From NCBI GenBank assembly GCA_900543755.1, contig UQSP01000023.1, forward strand, positions 1 to 30,663: a stretch of DNA of 30,663 bases, in the 5' to 3' direction. This document shows, in pieces, positions 1 through 8,344 of the stretch. The notes beneath the pieces were generated by a model. It worked only from the letters and a program-made list of their open reading frames with translations. It ran no database searches and was not told the origin of the DNA. Position 1 is the stretch's first letter. Every line of letters starts with the position of its first letter. Source of the DNA: an uncultured Eubacteriales bacterium (GTDB lineage: Bacteria > Bacillota > Clostridia > Christensenellales > Pumilibacteraceae). Both the position numbers and the translations under genes were made by a program.

Positions 1-47
1 GTAATATTAAAACAACATTAAAATTTGTTGATTGAAATTTAAAATTT

Positions 48-53
48 AGGAGG
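48..53 (+). promoter_or_regulatory. Ribosome binding site of the first solute-binding protein
   Basis: A perfect AGGAGG lies seven bases before the ATG at 61, in an otherwise AT-rich leader. The window begins only 60 bases upstream, so the promoter of the locus is probably not included. Confidence 0.85.
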
Positions 54-60
54 TCGGAAA

Positions 61-1503
61 ATGAAAAAGTTTCTCTGTATGTTGATTTGCGCCGTTTTTG
101 TCGTCAGTTTATTCGGCGTAGTGGGTTGCAAGCCCAAAGACACGCGCATAGAGCTTCGTATCATCAGCTGGAATATGGGTACGGAGGCGCAGAATAATTT
201 AAATAGAAAGATGATTAAGGAATTCGAGGCAAAGTATCCCGACTACCGCGTCACCATCGAAGATCCCGGTGCGGTCTATACCGATACCGTCCAGGCGCTT
301 GCGGGCAAGCAGGATTTGCCCGACGTCATAATGCTGGACAATCTTCCCACGGCGCTCAGCAACCGTTACATCATGGAAATTTCCGATATGGTTGCCGCCG
401 ACACCGACTGGCAGAAGGTGCCCGAGCCTTTAAGAGAAGCTTGCGAGTACAACGGCAGGATTTTTGCCGTCCCTGCCGAAATGCATATGTGGGGTATATA
501 TATAAATGAAACGGTTTTCGAAAACGCCAACCTCGATCCTTTGGACGTAAATCCCACGGTAGAGGATTTCAAAGCCGCCGTTTCCGCGCTCAATAAGCCC
601 AGCGAAGGAATTTCCAGCTTTAACGACGAGCTCGAGATGCTTAACTGGTTCCCCGCGGCTTTAGACGAAAACGTAGGCTATTACACCTGGGACGGCGAGA
701 AATTCAATCTTGACGGCGACGCTTTCGCAAATACTCTTGCTTACATGAAGGAAATCCGCACCGGCAAGCTTACTTTCGCCGCTTGGGACAACGCCACGAG
801 GGAAGCCACCGGTTATCTCAGCGTGGACGACCTTTGGTACAACAACGGTCTTGCCATGTACTATAACAGCAGTGCGTCCAGAAGCGCGCTCAAGTACGGA
901 AGCGAGGGCAACGAGGTAAAACTTCAGGGCAAAATGAAATTCATCGGTCTTCCCGGCGGAAGAAACGTCATGGTGCCCGATTTGTGGGGAATAAGCGCAG
1001 GCACCGAGCATCCCGAAATGGCTTACGAGCTTGCAAAGTGGATGAGCTTCTCTTCCGAAGGCACGCTTAAGAGACTGGAACTTGACGCCGCATCCATGGC
1101 TAATGGCGGAAAACAGGAATTCGTTTCGCTTCCCATCACCAGCGACGAAGCTGTCCTCGACGCGTATTTCGACAACGAGGAGACCGCAGGACTCAGAGAA
1201 GTTTACGAATCTCTTTCCAAAGGCGTGGTAGAACCCGTTAAAACAGTACCCGGCTACACCAGCTGCCGCTGGACGCTTAACACCGGTCTTACGTACAACT
1301 ACACCGATAATTCCGGCGAGACGCCCGTACAGTCCACCAGGACCAACGCAACTCTCGAGCAGGTTTACGACGATATCTGGAAAAGTACCGCCGCGCTCGA
1401 ATGGGCGGATTATAAAGCGGAGATAAACACCAAGGTAAATAAAGCTCTCGAAAACGCTTCAAGGGCGCTTGACAGAGATTATCCGGCAAAAACCAACGCT
1501 TAA
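61..1503 (+). CDS. Extracellular solute-binding lipoprotein of a carbohydrate ABC transporter
   Basis: This is a 480-residue solute-binding protein of the family 1/8 sugar-binding type. It would capture oligosaccharides outside the membrane and deliver them to a MalF/MalG-type permease. A lipoprotein signal peptide is visible: basic start, hydrophobic core and lipobox VVGC with Cys23, so the mature protein should be lipid-anchored. The body shows family features: a beta-strand opening after the signal (ELRIISWN), the PDVIMLDN segment near residue 85, and a late segment PDLWGISAGTEHPEMAYELA that matches the usual 'helper' region of these proteins. The ATG is fixed by AGGAGG at 48-53. It is followed after 28 bases by a second, larger binding protein, then by the permeases. 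Which of the two permease pairs it serves cannot be read from sequence. Substrate is inferred from neighbours only. Confidence 0.9.
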   Translation: MKKFLCMLICAVFVVSLFGVVGCKPKDTRIELRIISWNMGTEAQNNLNRKMIKEFEAKYPDYRVTIEDPGAVYTDTVQALAGKQDLPDVIMLDNLPTALSNRYIMEISDMVAADTDWQKVPEPLREACEYNGRIFAVPAEMHMWGIYINETVFENANLDPLDVNPTVEDFKAAVSALNKPSEGISSFNDELEMLNWFPAALDENVGYYTWDGEKFNLDGDAFANTLAYMKEIRTGKLTFAAWDNATREATGYLSVDDLWYNNGLAMYYNSSASRSALKYGSEGNEVKLQGKMKFIGLPGGRNVMVPDLWGISAGTEHPEMAYELAKWMSFSSEGTLKRLELDAASMANGGKQEFVSLPITSDEAVLDAYFDNEETAGLREVYESLSKGVVEPVKTVPGYTSCRWTLNTGLTYNYTDNSGETPVQSTRTNATLEQVYDDIWKSTAALEWADYKAEINTKVNKALENASRALDRDYPAKTNA

Positions 1504-1531
1504 GAAAATCCGATAAAGGAATCTCGAAATA

Positions 1532-4432
1532 ATGGGTAAATCCATAAAAAATTTCTTTACCCGTAAAAGGATAATTCTTTTTTCCACGATTGCGGTGCTG
1601 CTTATCGCCGTCATAGTGATTTCGGTTGTAAACGGCAGGAGTTACGAATACGATTTTGCAAAAGCTTACGGCTTTTATAAGGAAATCGCGTCCGAAGGCC
1701 CAGATGTATCGGAAATCACCGTTACGACCGACGACATGACGCTTTCCGGTTCCGCCCAAAAAATTCAGGACGGCGACTACGGTGAAGCAGTGTCTTTGGG
1801 TGTAGGCGACTCCGTTTCTTTTAACGTTGTCGCGCCTGAGGGCGGCACTTACAACGTTTGGCTGGAATACCGCATCACCGGCAGCGAAAACGGCGAGCAG
1901 GCTATATCCATGTCCGTCAACGGCGAAACAAGCGAGAGCACCGGCAGCTTGCCTCTGGAAAAAAGATGGCGCAACGAAAACGACGAGTTTGCCACCGATT
2001 CGCTGGGAAACGACTCGCTGCCCATGCAGGTTTTCGTGGACGGGTATTACAACGTACTTCTCAACGACTCAAAGTTCAGTAATTCTTACGGGTTGTCTTT
2101 CGCCCTTAACGCGGGGGACAACTCTTTCGGCTTGCAATTGCTTGCGGGACAAATCAATCTTAAAAAAGTAACCGTTACGCCCGCGTCGGGTTTGCCGTCT
2201 TATGCCGATTACGACCTTGCAAATCCGACCGAAAAGGCAACGGGCGAAGAAATCTCTCTCGAGGCGGAAAAACCCCTTTACAAAACGGACATAACCATTC
2301 TTGCCGAAAGCAGCAAGGACATAAACGTCACGCCGTACAACACTTATAAGTCCAAGCTTAACACTATCGTTTCCTCCGAGGCGGGACAGCGCGTCCGCTA
2401 CGAGTTCGAGGTTGCCGCGGCGGGCAGATACACCATATCTCTCAATTACGCCGTTACCGACGCAAACACCACGGCGTTCCGCACCGTTTATATCGACGGA
2501 AAAGTTCCTTTCGGAGAGCTTCAGCACTATCCGCTGCCTTATTCGGACGACTATAAGTTCGTTACTCTCGGCACGGATAAACCTTTCGAAATTTATCTCA
2601 CCGCGGGCAAGCACACCATAGACATAGAGGTGGACGGCGCGCAGATGTATGCGATTACCGCCCCGCTCGAGGAAGTAAGCGCAAGCTTAAGTTCTCTTTA
2701 TCTCGATTTGAGAAAATTGGTGGGCCCCAATCCCGACAAGGACAGGGAATGGATTGTTTTCGATTATTTCCCCGAAATAGTCAACGACATGAACGGTTAC
2801 GTCGACGTCATAAACAGACAAAAGCAGTTGCTTATGGAGTTTAACGGTAACGACGTCAAAAACCAGGCGGCTGTATACCTCGACGCGGCTTTGCGCAGTC
2901 TTAATAAACTGCTGGAAAAACCCAACGAAATCCCCAACAACATCGCGCTTATCAGCGAAGGAACAAGTTCGGTCGTGCAGTCTATTTCTTCCGCCGTCAT
3001 GGAAGTGGACAGCGGAACCATGAATCTCGACAGAATTTTCATTACTCCCTCGGGCTCCGAAACAAAGTTCAAGGTGCGTTCCGGTTTTACGAAATTCTGG
3101 GAAAGCGTCAAATTTTTCTTCTATACTTTCGGTGACAATTACAGCACCGAAACCAGCGACGAAGTTATCGAAATATGGGCAAACCGTGCTTTGCAGAACG
3201 TAAACCTCATTCAGAGGATGGCGGACTCCGACTTTACCGAGAAAACGGGCATAAAAGTCAGGGTTTCCATGCTTAAGGACGAAGGAAAGCTTGTGCTTGC
3301 CAACGCTTCGGGCATCAATCCCGACGGCGTTATCGGCATAAGCAACTGGATTCCTTACGAGCTGGGACTGAGGGACCTTATTTACGAAATGAACGACCTT
3401 GACGGGCTTACCGACATCATGAGTCTTATCGAGCCCGGAGCCATGCTGCCCGTCGTCGTGGACGGCGAAGTGCTTGCTTTGCCCGAAACTCAGGATGCGA
3501 CCGTGCTGTTTTACAGGAAGGACATTCTGGACAAACTGGGACTTGACGTGCCCGACACCTGGGAGGACGTCAAGAAAATGCTGCCGGTGCTTCAGCGCAA
3601 CGGTATGAATTTCTATTTGCCCGTGTCCTCGACTTCGGCAAGTAAGTCCATTGCGATGACCGCGCCCTTTATTTATCAGTGCGGCGGCTCGCTTTACGGC
3701 GAAGACGGCATGAGTACCGCCATCGACAGCGAGGCATCCATCGAAGGATTCAAACTGCTTACCGACCTTTATACGATATACGGCCTGCCGCAGCAGGTAT
3801 CCAACTTTGCGGAAAGCTTCAGGGACGGCTCCATTCCCATAGGACTGGGCTCCATGTCGCTGTATTCGCAGCTTCAGGTTTCCGCCCCCGAGCTTGTGGG
3901 GCTTTGGGATATCTCCCTTTCGCCCGGAGTGGAGCAGGAGGACGGCACCGTGGTAAGATGGCAGGGCGGCGGCGCGACCAGCTGCGCGATAATGAAGAAA
4001 TCCGACCAGCCCGAAAAGGTATGGGAGTTCATTAAATGGTGGATGAGCACCGAAGTACAGACCTCTTACGCGCAGCAGTGCCGCGCAATATGGGGCAATC
4101 AGTTCGTCTGGGCAAGCGCCAATACCGAGGCGTTCGCCGCGTCGCCTTTCGACGACAAGCAGAAGACCGTGGTGCTGGAGCAGTGGAAGTGGATTCTGGA
4201 AGTTCCGCGTATTCCCGGCTGGTACATGATTGAACGCGAGCTTTCCAACGCGTGGAGTTACGTCGTCATCGACGGCATGAACGTGCGCGCCGCCATCGAC
4301 AACGCCGCGACGCTTTCAGACAAGGAAATTAACCGTAAACTTACCGAATTCGGGTATATTAAAAACGGAACGGTTGTCAAACAGTACAAAATCACAACGC
4401 GGGAGGACATAATAAATTGGACCGGCAAATAG
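1532..4432 (+). CDS. Membrane-tethered multidomain solute-binding protein with carbohydrate-binding-like domains
   Basis: This is a 966-residue fusion, about twice the normal size of a sugar-binding protein. Residues about 14-33 form one hydrophobic segment with no lipobox cysteine, so it probably acts as an uncleaved anchor. Two beta-rich stretches follow (about 55-215 and 250-380) with phrases such as YNVWLEYRITG, GRYTISLNYAV and AGKHTIDIEVDG that resemble CBM6/35-type jelly-roll domains. A helical linker leads to a C-terminal half (about 540-960) that is a recognisable family 1 solute-binding domain (VIEIWANRA, DATVLFYRKDILDKLGLDVP, PEKVWEFIKWWMS). It probably holds glucan chains near the membrane and hands them to the transporter. 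The start has a modest AAAGGA near 1515-1520. The 3' end overlaps the next gene by 16 bases, which indicates translational coupling. The carbohydrate-binding assignment is by pattern only. Confidence 0.85.
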   Translation: MGKSIKNFFTRKRIILFSTIAVLLIAVIVISVVNGRSYEYDFAKAYGFYKEIASEGPDVSEITVTTDDMTLSGSAQKIQDGDYGEAVSLGVGDSVSFNVVAPEGGTYNVWLEYRITGSENGEQAISMSVNGETSESTGSLPLEKRWRNENDEFATDSLGNDSLPMQVFVDGYYNVLLNDSKFSNSYGLSFALNAGDNSFGLQLLAGQINLKKVTVTPASGLPSYADYDLANPTEKATGEEISLEAEKPLYKTDITILAESSKDINVTPYNTYKSKLNTIVSSEAGQRVRYEFEVAAAGRYTISLNYAVTDANTTAFRTVYIDGKVPFGELQHYPLPYSDDYKFVTLGTDKPFEIYLTAGKHTIDIEVDGAQMYAITAPLEEVSASLSSLYLDLRKLVGPNPDKDREWIVFDYFPEIVNDMNGYVDVINRQKQLLMEFNGNDVKNQAAVYLDAALRSLNKLLEKPNEIPNNIALISEGTSSVVQSISSAVMEVDSGTMNLDRIFITPSGSETKFKVRSGFTKFWESVKFFFYTFGDNYSTETSDEVIEIWANRALQNVNLIQRMADSDFTEKTGIKVRVSMLKDEGKLVLANASGINPDGVIGISNWIPYELGLRDLIYEMNDLDGLTDIMSLIEPGAMLPVVVDGEVLALPETQDATVLFYRKDILDKLGLDVPDTWEDVKKMLPVLQRNGMNFYLPVSSTSASKSIAMTAPFIYQCGGSLYGEDGMSTAIDSEASIEGFKLLTDLYTIYGLPQQVSNFAESFRDGSIPIGLGSMSLYSQLQVSAPELVGLWDISLSPGVEQEDGTVVRWQGGGATSCAIMKKSDQPEKVWEFIKWWMSTEVQTSYAQQCRAIWGNQFVWASANTEAFAASPFDDKQKTVVLEQWKWILEVPRIPGWYMIERELSNAWSYVVIDGMNVRAAIDNAATLSDKEINRKLTEFGYIKNGTVVKQYKITTREDIINWTGK
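4401..4407 (+). promoter_or_regulatory. Ribosome binding site that fixes a TTG start
   Basis: GGGAGGA lies nine bases before the TTG at 4417, inside the end of the preceding gene. The alternative in-frame GTG at 4435 is 27 bases away, too far for this site. Confidence 0.75.
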
Positions 4433-5382
4433 TAGTGGCGACGGCGGTCAAAGACGGTAAAGCTCTTCCGCCCGAACCCGAGAAAAAGAAATTAAGGATT
4501 CGTCAGGAAACGGTAAGCAACTATATTTTTCTGCTTCCTTACCTGTTCGGATTCACGATGTTCATAGTGCTTCCCGTACTGGTGGCGATATATTTTTCGT
4601 TTACCAACTTCAACTCCGTTTCGCTTCCGCAGTGGGTGGGACTGGACAACTATATAAATCTGTTTACTCAGGACACGGTGTTCATGCAGTACGTCGTGCC
4701 CAACACGCTCAAGTTTTCGGTAATCGCGGGCCCGGTGGGATACTTTCTGTCCTTCTTCCTCGCGTGGATGCTGGCGCAGATTCCCGCTCGTCCCAGAACC
4801 GTGCTTTCGCTGATAATCTATTCGCCCTCCATGGCGGCGGGCGCAACCATGACCGTCGTGTGGAAGGTTATCTTCTCGGGCGACAGCGTGGGTACCATAA
4901 ACGCCTATCTTCTGGACTGGGGCATAATCTCTCAGCCCATACAGTGGCTGCAGTCCCCCGAATATCTTATGGCGATAATGATAATAGTTACGATATGGGG
5001 CAGTATGGGCGTGGGCTTCCTTGCCATGATTGCGGGCGTACTTAACATCGACAGCGAGCTTTACGAGGCTGCCTACATTGACGGAGTAAAAAACCGCTTT
5101 CAGGAAATAGTGCACGTCACCATTCCCAGCATGAAGCCGCAAATGCTTTTCGGCGCGGTCATGGCGGTCGTGGGTACTTTCTCAGCAGGCTCCATCGGCG
5201 TACAGCTGTCGGGCGCCAATCCGACGCCGAGGTACGCGGGGCAGATGGTGCTTAACCATATCGAGGATTACGGCCTTATCCGTTACGAGATGGGTTACGC
5301 CGCCGCGGTATCCGTTGTGCTTATGCTGTTCATCTGGCTGGTAAGCAAGCTTATTTTCAAGCTGCTCCGCGACAAAGACTGA
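4417..5382 (+). CDS. Sugar ABC transporter permease, MalF/UgpA type (first pair)
   Basis: A 321-residue inner-membrane permease of the carbohydrate uptake type. After a charged N-terminal tail of about 30 residues it has roughly six membrane segments, beginning with one near residue 38. The cytoplasmic EAA loop that contacts the ATPase is clear: Glu217-Ala-Ala followed by YIDGVKNRFQEIVHVTIP. Together with the next gene it should form the heterodimeric channel for one of the two binding proteins. The TTG start overlaps the upstream gene by 16 bases and is supported by a well-placed ribosome binding site. No ATPase gene lies beside it; the only one in the locus is at 15235-16350. Confidence 0.92.
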   Translation: MDRQIVVATAVKDGKALPPEPEKKKLRIRQETVSNYIFLLPYLFGFTMFIVLPVLVAIYFSFTNFNSVSLPQWVGLDNYINLFTQDTVFMQYVVPNTLKFSVIAGPVGYFLSFFLAWMLAQIPARPRTVLSLIIYSPSMAAGATMTVVWKVIFSGDSVGTINAYLLDWGIISQPIQWLQSPEYLMAIMIIVTIWGSMGVGFLAMIAGVLNIDSELYEAAYIDGVKNRFQEIVHVTIPSMKPQMLFGAVMAVVGTFSAGSIGVQLSGANPTPRYAGQMVLNHIEDYGLIRYEMGYAAAVSVVLMLFIWLVSKLIFKLLRDKD

Positions 5383-5399
5383 AGGAGGAGGGTGAAGAA

Positions 5400-6269
5400 A
5401 TGTCTTTTCAGAACACTAAAATCAATCCAAAAAGATTTCATCCCAGTCAGATAAAGTTTTATCTGTTCCTGCTTCCGCTTGCAGTCGTCATGAGTATTCC
5501 CGTTCTGTTCGTGCTGCTCAGCGCGTTCAAACCCATGGAGGAGCTTTTCAAGTTTCCGCCCACCATTTTCCCGCGCAACTGGACGCTGGAAAATTTCGCG
5601 AAAATGTTCGACACCATGTCGTCAAGCTCCGTGCCCGCGTCGAGGTATATTTTCAACACCTTGCTGATAACGGTCTTAACCATGGTGCTTTGCGTCTTTT
5701 TCTCCGTGTTCGCGGGATACGTTTTAAGCAAATCCAAGCTGAGAATAAAAAGCGTGCTTAACGAAGTAAATACGCTTGCAATGATGTTCGTCCCCGTCGC
5801 GGTTTCCATTCCGCGTTACATCATCATCGTAAGGCTGGGACTTTACGACTCCTTTTTTGCAAACATTCTGCCCATTGTGGCGGTGCCCGTGGGACTGTTT
5901 TTGTTAAAACAGTTCATCGACCAGATTCCCGACGCGCTTATCGAGGCGGCGCGAATAGACGGCGCAAGTGAATTGAGAATCGTATGGAAAATAATTTTCC
6001 CGCTGCTTAAGCCCCCTATCGCCACCGTCGCGCTTTTAAGCTTTCAGTCCGCGTGGGGCAACGTGGAGGCGTCCAACCTGTTCATCGACGACGAAACGCT
6101 TAAGTCTTTCGCTTATTTCATGACCACGTTCCAGTCCTCCAACATGGGCATTGCGGGCACGGGTATTTCTGCGGCAAGCGCGCTTATCATGTTTGTGCCC
6201 AATCTTATCATATTCATAGTTCTTCAAAGCAAAGTCATGGACACGATGTCCACGTCGGGTATCAAGTAA
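5400..6269 (+). CDS. Sugar ABC transporter permease, MalG/UgpE type (first pair)
   Basis: A 289-residue permease, the partner of the MalF-type protein directly upstream (17-base gap, with a strong AAGGAGGAG just before the start). It has about six membrane segments, the first near residue 20. It carries the EAA loop with Glu182-Ala-Ala-Arg-Ile-Asp-Gly, followed by the amphipathic WKIIFPLLKP that docks on the ATPase in this family. Length and layout are normal for MalG-type subunits. It ends in the short soluble tail typical of the family. Confidence 0.92.
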   Translation: MSFQNTKINPKRFHPSQIKFYLFLLPLAVVMSIPVLFVLLSAFKPMEELFKFPPTIFPRNWTLENFAKMFDTMSSSSVPASRYIFNTLLITVLTMVLCVFFSVFAGYVLSKSKLRIKSVLNEVNTLAMMFVPVAVSIPRYIIIVRLGLYDSFFANILPIVAVPVGLFLLKQFIDQIPDALIEAARIDGASELRIVWKIIFPLLKPPIATVALLSFQSAWGNVEASNLFIDDETLKSFAYFMTTFQSSNMGIAGTGISAASALIMFVPNLIIFIVLQSKVMDTMSTSGIK

Positions 6270-6283
6270 AGGCGGTGACGTGT

Positions 6284-8344
6284 ATGATTAAACGTAAAAT
6301 CAAAACGTCGCGTATATGGATCGGGTTTGCGATTATATTTGCCTTGCTTATGTGCATCGTTTCGCTTTTATCCGCGTCCCGACCCGCAAACGCGCTTACC
6401 ACCGAAACTTCATACAATACCTATATCATGGGGCCGCAGAAGAAATTGCTTAAGTCCCAGGCGGCTTACGCCCCCAAAGAACTCCTGCCCATAAACACCG
6501 TGGGCGCGGAAGATATTTTCCTTTACGGCGACAAAATTTACGTCGCGGACGCTACGGGCAAGTGCGTTATCGAGATGACTCTTTCGGGCACGGTTGTAAG
6601 ACAAATCGGTTTGGGCGAGGACGGTCAAAGTGACGGAACGTTTGTTTCGCCTTACGGAATAGCTATCAAAGAGGACGTACTGTACGTTGCGGACAAGGGC
6701 AAAAGCGCGATAGTCAAATACGACCTTGCCGCGGGCGCGCTCTTAGGAGAAGTCACGCGTCCCACGTCGCCCCTGTACGGCGCGCAGACTCCTTACGTCC
6801 CCGTCAAAATAGCGGTGGACGACGCGCTTAACATGTACGTCGTGGGCGAGGGTAACCCCAACGGCGTCATTCACATAAGTTCCGACGGCGAATTCCAGGG
6901 TTACCTCGGCGCAAACAAGACGCCCACTTCGCTTAAGACCATTCTTCAGAACCTGTTTTTCTCAGAGGAGCAGAAGGAGCAGTTTCTTACCAAGACTCCG
7001 CCGTCGCCCTCGTCTTTGGTGATAGACAACCGCGGATTGCTGTACACAATCACCCCCGGCGACACTCAGGGCGCGCTTAAAAGGCTTAACACTTCGGGCG
7101 TGTCCATCACCGAAACCGCCGAGGACCAGAAAGTGCGGGCGATGGACGTGGACGACGATTACAATATGTATTCCGTCACCAGCGAAGGCAACATCATTAT
7201 ATACGCCGATTCGGGTCAGATGCTGTTTTCGTTCGGCGGCGACAACGCGCTCGACCGCTTCGGACGGCTGGTCAATCCGGTCGCCATAAAAGTGGACGCA
7301 AGCTACAATCTTTTCGTTCTGGACAAAACCGTGGGCGCAATCGTAAAATACGCCCCCACGGAATTCTATCTTAAAGTCCATAAGGCACTGGGGCTTTACC
7401 AGGAGGGCTACTACCTCGAGGCGGAGCCCATCTGGAACGAAGTGCTTAAGGACAACGCCAACTTCATTCTGGGATACAACAGCCTTGCGCGCGCCAGCTT
7501 AAAGCACGAAAATTACACCGTCGCGCTTCAGCAGTTCGAAATAGCGGAAGACAGGGCGGGTTACAGCGAGGCGTACTGGCAGATAAGAAACGTCTGGCTG
7601 CAGGAAAACATTCTGTGGTTTTTCGTTGCCGTATTCGCCCTTATCGTGGTTGTCGTCGCGCTGAAGCAGATAGCAAAACGTACGACCGTGCTTCAACCCG
7701 TCACGGGCGCGCTTAAAAGATTCCGTAATATCAGAATCGTCGACCGGGTGCTTTACTCCACTTACTTTATCCGCCACCCCATCAGCGCGATAGAGCAGAT
7801 GAGATACAAAAACCGCATTACCGTTTCTTCCGCGCTGGTGCTTTATGCGCTTTACGTCATTGTGGGAATAGTGGGAGTGTTCTGTCAAGGCTTCATCTGG
7901 ACGGGAGTGGTGTACAACGTAAACGTATTCGGCTCGATAATAACCATGCTTCTGCCGCTTATTCTCGGAGTTGTGTGCAACTATTTCGTGGCGTCCGTCA
8001 CCGAGGGCGCGGGCAAGTTCTCGCACGTGTTCATCGCGGCGATATATTCCTTTACGCCCTACATTCTGTTCTATCCGATTTTCATCATTCTTTCCAACGT
8101 ACTCACGCTTAACGAGCTGGTTATCCTGCAGTTCATAAACTTCTTTATCGTTTTCTACTGCGTGTTGCTGCTTCTGATATCCATATATCAGGTGCATTAC
8201 TACAAATTCGGCGGAGTGGTCAAAAACGTGCTGCTTACCGCGTTCTGCTTTGCCATGGTGGTACTGTTCGCGGTCATCATTTACCTTCTTGTCATGCAGC
8301 AGTTCGGCTTCTGGGAGTCCGTCATCTGGGAGGTGTTTCAATGA
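6284..8344 (+). CDS. NHL-repeat, TPR and Yip1-domain membrane protein
   Basis: A 686-residue protein of unknown function with an unusual layout. Residues 1-37 form an export signal with a likely cleavage after Ala-Asn-Ala37. Residues about 70-350 contain repeated strands of the NHL/six-bladed-propeller type (for example IYVADATGKCVIEM, LYVADKGKSAIVKY, LFVLDKTVGAIVKY). Residues about 360-435 look like two TPR repeats (LYQEGYYLEAEPIWNEVL, HENYTVALQQFEIAED). One membrane helix follows near 445-464, and the last 180 residues form a multi-span Yip1-like domain. The propeller should face outward. The ATG at 6284 is preferred over a GTG at 6275 because AGGCGGTGA, close to the Shine-Dalgarno consensus, ends five bases before it and covers the GTG. 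It sits between the two permease pairs and overlaps the next gene by ATGA, so a transport-linked role (sensor, scaffold or capture) is likely but inferred. Confidence 0.8.
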   Translation: MIKRKIKTSRIWIGFAIIFALLMCIVSLLSASRPANALTTETSYNTYIMGPQKKLLKSQAAYAPKELLPINTVGAEDIFLYGDKIYVADATGKCVIEMTLSGTVVRQIGLGEDGQSDGTFVSPYGIAIKEDVLYVADKGKSAIVKYDLAAGALLGEVTRPTSPLYGAQTPYVPVKIAVDDALNMYVVGEGNPNGVIHISSDGEFQGYLGANKTPTSLKTILQNLFFSEEQKEQFLTKTPPSPSSLVIDNRGLLYTITPGDTQGALKRLNTSGVSITETAEDQKVRAMDVDDDYNMYSVTSEGNIIIYADSGQMLFSFGGDNALDRFGRLVNPVAIKVDASYNLFVLDKTVGAIVKYAPTEFYLKVHKALGLYQEGYYLEAEPIWNEVLKDNANFILGYNSLARASLKHENYTVALQQFEIAEDRAGYSEAYWQIRNVWLQENILWFFVAVFALIVVVVALKQIAKRTTVLQPVTGALKRFRNIRIVDRVLYSTYFIRHPISAIEQMRYKNRITVSSALVLYALYVIVGIVGVFCQGFIWTGVVYNVNVFGSIITMLLPLILGVVCNYFVASVTEGAGKFSHVFIAAIYSFTPYILFYPIFIILSNVLTLNELVILQFINFFIVFYCVLLLLISIYQVHYYKFGGVVKNVLLTAFCFAMVVLFAVIIYLLVMQQFGFWESVIWEVFQ

